Positions 6,903 through 9,692 of a DNA stretch of 9,692 bases are shown here, piece by piece. Both the position numbers and the translations under genes were made by a program. The DNA is from an uncultured Filifactor sp. (GTDB taxonomy: Bacteria; Bacillota; Clostridia; Peptostreptococcales; Filifactoraceae). The notes beneath the pieces were generated by a model. That model worked only from the letters and a program-made list of their open reading frames with translations. It did no database searches and had not been told where the DNA came from. Position 1 is the stretch's first letter; each line of letters begins with the position of its first letter. The stretch lies in assembly GCA_947254385.1 (NCBI GenBank), contig CAMYCP010000037.1, forward strand, positions 1 through 9,692. The letters run 5' to 3'.

Positions 6903-7121
6903 CTATTCAATATTCCCTAAAGCCGTTTTAAGGTTCAATATTTCTTCTTCGGATAAGGTTATGCCTTTTCCCATTCGTGTATGATCTTCGTTCCATTCTC
7001 TTATGACGTATTTGCCGTCTCTGCCGTTCCACGATACTATGTTAAGTTCTTTATTCCATCCGGACGGTTTGCTTGAAAGTACGGCTATATTTTTAACTAT
7101 CTCAAATTTAATTTCACTCAT
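6903..7121 (-). CDS. ydbC: YdbC, PC4-like nucleic-acid-binding protein
   Basis: The 72-residue protein matches the YdbC group of the PC4/p15 fold, small dimeric proteins that bind single-stranded DNA or RNA through a curved beta sheet. Visible family features are the conserved core GWNKELNIVSWNGR (21-34), KYVIREW (37-43), and MGKGITLSEEE (50-60), which begins the C-terminal helix. It has no signal peptide and is cytoplasmic. The ATG has AAAGGAG 6-7 nt upstream, and its first bases overlap the tsaE stop by 8 nt, so it is probably translated together with tsaE. Its cellular role in bacteria is not well defined; roles in replication, repair or transcription are suggested by the fold only. Confidence 0.85.
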   Translation of the reverse strand: MSEIKFEIVKNIAVLSSKPSGWNKELNIVSWNGRDGKYVIREWNEDHTRMGKGITLSEEEILNLKTALGNIE

Positions 7122-7593
7122 TTTTATCTCCTTTAAGTTTTTCGCATATTTGTTTTAAAGTATCTTCCGTTTTGCCGTTCGCCATAATTATTATACGGCG
7201 TTCATTCGAATTTTCATATAGTATCTGCATATCAATTCGGTCGGGCGGCAGAAGATTTAATATCATATCCGCCCACTCCACCACGATTACGCCTTGTTTT
7301 CCCAAATATTCATCAAATCCTATGTCCGTCATTTCCTGTTCATTTCGGACACGATATGCGTCAAAATGGTATAATTTGAGCCTCCCTGTATATTCTTCGG
7401 CTATAACGAACGTGGGACTGGTAACGGTGTCGGAAATTTCCAAACCCTCAGCAATATATTTGGTGAGTGTGGTTTTGCCCGCTCCTAAATCGCCCGTCAT
7501 AGCTATAAACAGCGTTGTATCCGCACATTGCCCGATTGCTCGTCCTAAATTTTTTATAAAATTAATATCACAATGTTCAAATGTTTTTATCAT
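7114..7593 (-). CDS. tsaE: tRNA t6A synthesis ATPase TsaE
   Basis: TsaE (YjeE) is the P-loop ATPase that works with TsaB and TsaD to make threonylcarbamoyladenosine at tRNA position 37. The 159-residue protein shows Walker A GDLGAGKTT (34-42), SPTFVIAEEY (59-68), LYHFDAYR (74-81) and the VVEWAD motif (104-109), all typical, and its length is normal. The ATG at 7593 is chosen because the residues from there fit the usual TsaE N-terminus; upstream there is only a modest GGGA site. A TTG-initiated extension to 7683 is possible in frame but looks like translated leader. The common partners tsaB, rimI and tsaD are not in this window; instead ydbC follows with overlapping codons. Confidence 0.93.
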   Translation of the reverse strand: MIKTFEHCDINFIKNLGRAIGQCADTTLFIAMTGDLGAGKTTLTKYIAEGLEISDTVTSPTFVIAEEYTGRLKLYHFDAYRVRNEQEMTDIGFDEYLGKQGVIVVEWADMILNLLPPDRIDMQILYENSNERRIIIMANGKTEDTLKQICEKLKGDKNE

Positions 7594-7683
7594 AATTTTC
7601 CCACGACCATAATTACTAAGTTCAATAAAAAATGCAGTATCGGTTTTTACTTTTTTAAAAATTAAATTTTTGAAGGTCCCCAA

Positions 7684-7728
7684 GCATACCGCATTCCTTA
7701 ACGTTCACCGGTATGCATCGGTATTATA
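7684..7728 (-). promoter_or_regulatory. tsaE promoter -10 and 5' leader hairpin
   Basis: A perfect TATAAT reads on the minus strand from 7728 to 7723; the -35 region is poor (AAAAAC at 17 nt). The start site would be near 7716, exactly where an 8-bp inverted repeat begins: GCATACCG (7716 to 7709) pairing with CGGTATGC (7691 to 7684), with a 17-nt loop. The transcript would thus begin with a stable hairpin and then an A/U-rich leader of about 90 nt before tsaE. I do not recognise it as a known riboswitch or T-box. Confidence 0.5.
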
Positions 7729-7770
7729 CGGAAAATAAAACATTAGTTTTTATGTTATTCAGTGCGTTGC

Positions 7771-7828
7771 AAAAACTGCGGCATCGGTTAGACAAGTTCA
7801 TAAATAATTTGTGTCGTATCCGATGCCG
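7771..7828 (-). terminator. Likely terminator after the symporter-DUF2500 unit
   Basis: On the minus strand, CGGCATCGG (7828 to 7820) and CCGATGCCG (7787 to 7779) form a perfect 9-bp stem starting 8 nt after the DUF2500 stop codon. After CAG it is followed by five T (7775 to 7771). The 32-nt loop is long and may fold further (GACA/TGTC pairing). The GC-rich stem, T run and position support an intrinsic terminator; the short T run and large loop lower confidence. Confidence 0.6.
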
Positions 7829-7836
7829 ATTATTTT

Positions 7837-8190
7837 TTATCTGCTAATTCTTTCAAAACTTAAAAATCTCGTGCCTTGAAAAGTAAGTTTGCCGATATCT
7901 CCTTCCGAGAGCATTCCATATTCACGTCCGCTTAGACGAAGTTCCATCCTGTCGCCGCTTTCAACTTCAAAGGTTACATAATAAGTTGTGCTTGCCATTG
8001 TGTTTGCTCCGCCGCCACTTACCCGTTGCCTTTTAGCAACTGCCGTCGCCGCAACTGTGAGCCTCGGTGAATCGTTGTTCTTTTTCCATTCGCCTACATT
8101 TTTGAAAATAACTATTATGAATAAAGTCATTACGATTAAAACCATCAAGGAAAAAAATGAGAATGGAAAGCCGAATCCCAAATTAACCAT
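7837..8190 (-). CDS. DUF2500 family single-pass membrane protein
   Basis: The 117-residue protein matches DUF2500, whose function is unknown. One hydrophobic segment at about residues 9-30 should anchor it in the cytoplasmic membrane, followed by a basic/polar linker (EWKKNND). The conserved domain then contains TTYYVTFEVESGDRMELRLSG (68-88, with YYVTF and SGDRME most typical), REYGMLSEGD (89-98) and the end motif LTFQGTRFLSFER (102-114). The ATG has GAGGTGG 5-6 nt upstream. It lies only 15 nt after the symporter stop, so the two are very likely one transcript, and a terminator-like hairpin follows. The topology (domain inside or outside) is not clear; lysines after the segment suggest the domain may be cytoplasmic. 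Whether it serves the transporter is unknown. Confidence 0.85.
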   Translation of the reverse strand: MVNLGFGFPFSFFSLMVLIVMTLFIIVIFKNVGEWKKNNDSPRLTVAATAVAKRQRVSGGGANTMASTTYYVTFEVESGDRMELRLSGREYGMLSEGDIGKLTFQGTRFLSFERISR

Positions 8191-8205
8191 TTAATCCACC
8201 TCTTT

Positions 8206-9552
8206 TTAAAATGCTATGTGATGTGTGAGGGCTATTATACACAATATTATTGAGAGCGGTGTGTATATCCATTTGCCTATAAAATGCCAGCGTTCTCCCT
8301 GCTTTTTAGCGGCTCCCACATTGATTTCATCAAGAAGGGTTTGTTTATCCAGTATCCAAAACCACGAAAGCGCACCTATACTTGCACCGATCGGAATGAT
8401 GTAAATTGAAACGAGATCCATCCAATTCCCCCATCCGCCCATTATAGTGCCTTCAGTTTCGGCTATAGGTTCCATAAACACGCCCACTGCAAATGTTATG
8501 ATACATAATGCAATTAATACCGTACGACGGTTAAGTTTTTCAAATTTATACAGTATTGATTCCACAACGACTTCAAACATATTTTGTAATGACGTTATCC
8601 CGCCGAAAACTACCGCCGTATACAGTATCACGGCGAATACTCCGCCCGCCGGTACACTTTGAAGAACCGTAGGCAAAGTTACAAAGAGTAGCCCCGGCCC
8701 GCCACCGGGATCCAAGGAAAAAGCGAATGCCGCAGGTATCATCACGAGTGCCGCAACCAAAGCCGCCAAAGTATCGAAAATCGCCGTGTTTTTAGCGCCG
8801 TACACTATATCCTCATCTTTACTCAGATAAGAACCGTACACTATCATTCCCGAACCGGTTATGGAAAGCGAAAAAAATGCCTGTCCCATCGCCCAGACCC
8901 ATGTCATCGGATCTTTTAATTTTTCCCATTCAGGAGTGAACAAAAATTTATATCCGTCCAATGCGTTGGGAAGTAACGCCACCCTTATTGCCAAAATTAC
9001 AAACAGAAAGAAAAAGAACGGCATCATGATTTTATTGCTTTTTTCTATCCCGCCCGTGCCTATTATCAAAGTTACTCCTGTAATTACGATTATCAAAGCA
9101 TGATACCAAAGCACGGAATAATTTTTAAAAGCGAACGAATTAAACCAGTTTTCAGGATTTACATTCATCAAAACCCCGCTTAAAGAATCCGCCAGAGCTT
9201 TTAATACATAAGATATTATGACGGCGTAACCTATAGCTATGCACACCGAGCCTAAAAGCGGCAGATAGCCCATAACTTTGCCGATTTTTTTAAATTTAAA
9301 ATCACGCCATGCACGTGCATAAGAACCCAAAGGACCTGTCCCTGAAAGCCTGCCTATGGCATATTCCGCACTCAAGCCGACGTAGCTGAAGATAAACACG
9401 AAACACAAGTAGGCGATAAGAAACGCACCCCCTCCGTTTGACCCGAGTTTATACGAAAACCCCCATACGTTTGCCATACCTACGGCCGAGCCTACGCACG
9501 CAATTATAAATCCCCATTTGGATTTAAATAAGGTTCTCTTGTCATCCTTCAT
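8206..9552 (-). CDS. Sodium-dependent transporter, NSS/SNF family
   Basis: This 448-residue protein belongs to the neurotransmitter:sodium symporter family (LeuT fold) and should import an amino acid or related small molecule with sodium. About eleven membrane segments are visible, as in MhsT. Transmembrane 1 carries GSAVGMANVWGFSY (21-34) with the sodium-site N28, and segment 2 has E63 in EYAIGR. Segment 6 has AFFSLS (225-230) and segment 8 has GGITS (317-321) with T320 and S321 at the second sodium site. The arginine normally found after VW in segment 1 is G31, and proline is S33. The start at 9552 is chosen for its near-perfect AAGGAGGT site 5 nt upstream; an in-frame ATG at 9639 only adds an implausible 29-residue extension. 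The substrate cannot be told from sequence. It is followed by the DUF2500 gene. Confidence 0.92.
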   Translation of the reverse strand: MKDDKRTLFKSKWGFIIACVGSAVGMANVWGFSYKLGSNGGGAFLIAYLCFVFIFSYVGLSAEYAIGRLSGTGPLGSYARAWRDFKFKKIGKVMGYLPLLGSVCIAIGYAVIISYVLKALADSLSGVLMNVNPENWFNSFAFKNYSVLWYHALIIVITGVTLIIGTGGIEKSNKIMMPFFFFLFVILAIRVALLPNALDGYKFLFTPEWEKLKDPMTWVWAMGQAFFSLSITGSGMIVYGSYLSKDEDIVYGAKNTAIFDTLAALVAALVMIPAAFAFSLDPGGGPGLLFVTLPTVLQSVPAGGVFAVILYTAVVFGGITSLQNMFEVVVESILYKFEKLNRRTVLIALCIITFAVGVFMEPIAETEGTIMGGWGNWMDLVSIYIIPIGASIGALSWFWILDKQTLLDEINVGAAKKQGERWHFIGKWIYTPLSIILCIIALTHHIAF

Positions 9553-9576
9553 GTCTACCTCCTTCAAAATTAAAAA

Positions 9577-9609
9577 ATAGTACGAACACATATAATGAAA
9601 TCCTGTCAA
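9577..9609 (-). promoter_or_regulatory. Possible weak promoter of the symporter gene
   Basis: A perfect TTGACA reads on the minus strand from 9609 to 9604. The best -10 word, TACTAT (9582 to 9577), lies 21 nt away, longer than the usual 16-18 nt; at 17 nt only TTCGTA is found. The promoter may be elsewhere or need an activator. The leader would end in the strong AAGGAGGT site. Confidence 0.25.
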
Positions 9610-9644
9610 GATAACTTTCATCCATATCTTAAAATACATGGAGT

Positions 9645-9692
9645 CTGTCTCTTATACACATCTCCGAGCCCACGAGACTCCTGAGCATCTCG
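9645..9692 (+). other. Illumina Nextera adapter read-through (non-genomic)
   Basis: Positions 9645-9663 are the 19-bp Tn5 mosaic end CTGTCTCTTATACACATCT. Positions 9664-9678 are CCGAGCCCACGAGAC, the rest of the Nextera read-2-side adapter. Positions 9679-9686, TCCTGAGC, match a standard Nextera i7 index (N704), and ATCTCG (9687-9692) begins the P7-side sequence. The four parts come in exact library order, so this is untrimmed sequencing adapter and not a transposon end in the organism. Native sequence ends at 9644. Confidence 0.98.

Noticed and set aside
7172..7612. 146-residue + strand reading frame opposite tsaE
   Set aside because: It is the complement-frame shadow of tsaE, with no ribosome site, low-complexity serine and isoleucine content, and no recognisable domain.
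7594..7683. 30-residue N-terminal extension of TsaE from a TTG at 7683
   Set aside because: It starts inside the leader hairpin, has no clear ribosome site, and is longer than the family norm. The sequence looks like translated A/T-rich leader.
7684..7716. Riboswitch or T-box in the tsaE leader
   Set aside because: Only one simple stem is visible; no T-box sequence, conserved aptamer core or antiterminator/terminator pair is recognisable.
9553..9639. 29-residue N-terminal extension of the symporter from an ATG at 9639
   Set aside because: The internal ATG at 9552 has a near-perfect AAGGAGGT site, and the family N-terminus normally begins just before the KWGF segment. The extension also contains a promoter-like TTGACA.
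9645..9663. Tn5/IS50-like transposon end suggesting a mobile element
   Set aside because: The mosaic end is followed in exact order by Nextera adapter, an i7 index and P7-side bases, so it is a library artefact.

Overview
The window looks like one end of a draft contig from a low-GC anaerobic Bacillota (Clostridia/Tissierellia-like). The base composition is AT-rich, Shine-Dalgarno sites are strong (AAGGAGG type), and the chain murB - PHP - rapZ - yvcK is typical of Clostridia. All eight-plus-one genes lie on the minus strand, so transcription runs from high to low coordinates. Placement below this level is not supported by what I can see.

Region by region, in transcription order: (1) 9645-9692 is not genomic. 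It is Illumina Nextera read-through adapter with an 8-base index. (2) 9552-7837 holds a two-gene unit: a neurotransmitter:sodium symporter (LeuT/MhsT fold) and, 15 nt on, a DUF2500 membrane-anchored protein, followed by a likely terminator. (3) 7593-4080 starts behind its own likely promoter and a 5' hairpin. It holds tsaE (tRNA t6A synthesis ATPase), ydbC (PC4-like single-stranded nucleic-acid-binding protein) overlapping it by 8 nt, and a 907-residue UPF0182 membrane protein 99 nt further on. (4) 4011-389 starts behind a likely promoter just after the UPF0182 gene. It holds murB (UDP-MurNAc formation), a PHP-domain phosphoesterase that starts on TTG inside the murB end, rapZ, and yvcK, which overlaps rapZ by 8 nt. 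(5) 1-388 is AT-rich non-coding DNA, where whiA would be expected in many relatives.

The last block links peptidoglycan precursor synthesis (MurB) with two proteins known in other bacteria to sense or control amino-sugar and UDP-GlcNAc metabolism (RapZ, YvcK). The PHP protein in the middle is the least understood member. The non-coding DNA contains a degenerate repeat of about 80 bp in two copies, one at the very left contig edge and one between the PHP gene and rapZ.

I found no CRISPR array, tRNA, rRNA, prophage or transposase, and no clear new defence or mobile system. The core genes are ordinary housekeeping genes. The items most worth a second look are the adapter artefact, the dispersed repeat, the missing whiA, the PHP protein locked into the cell-wall operon, and the symporter that lacks the usual outer-gate arginine.
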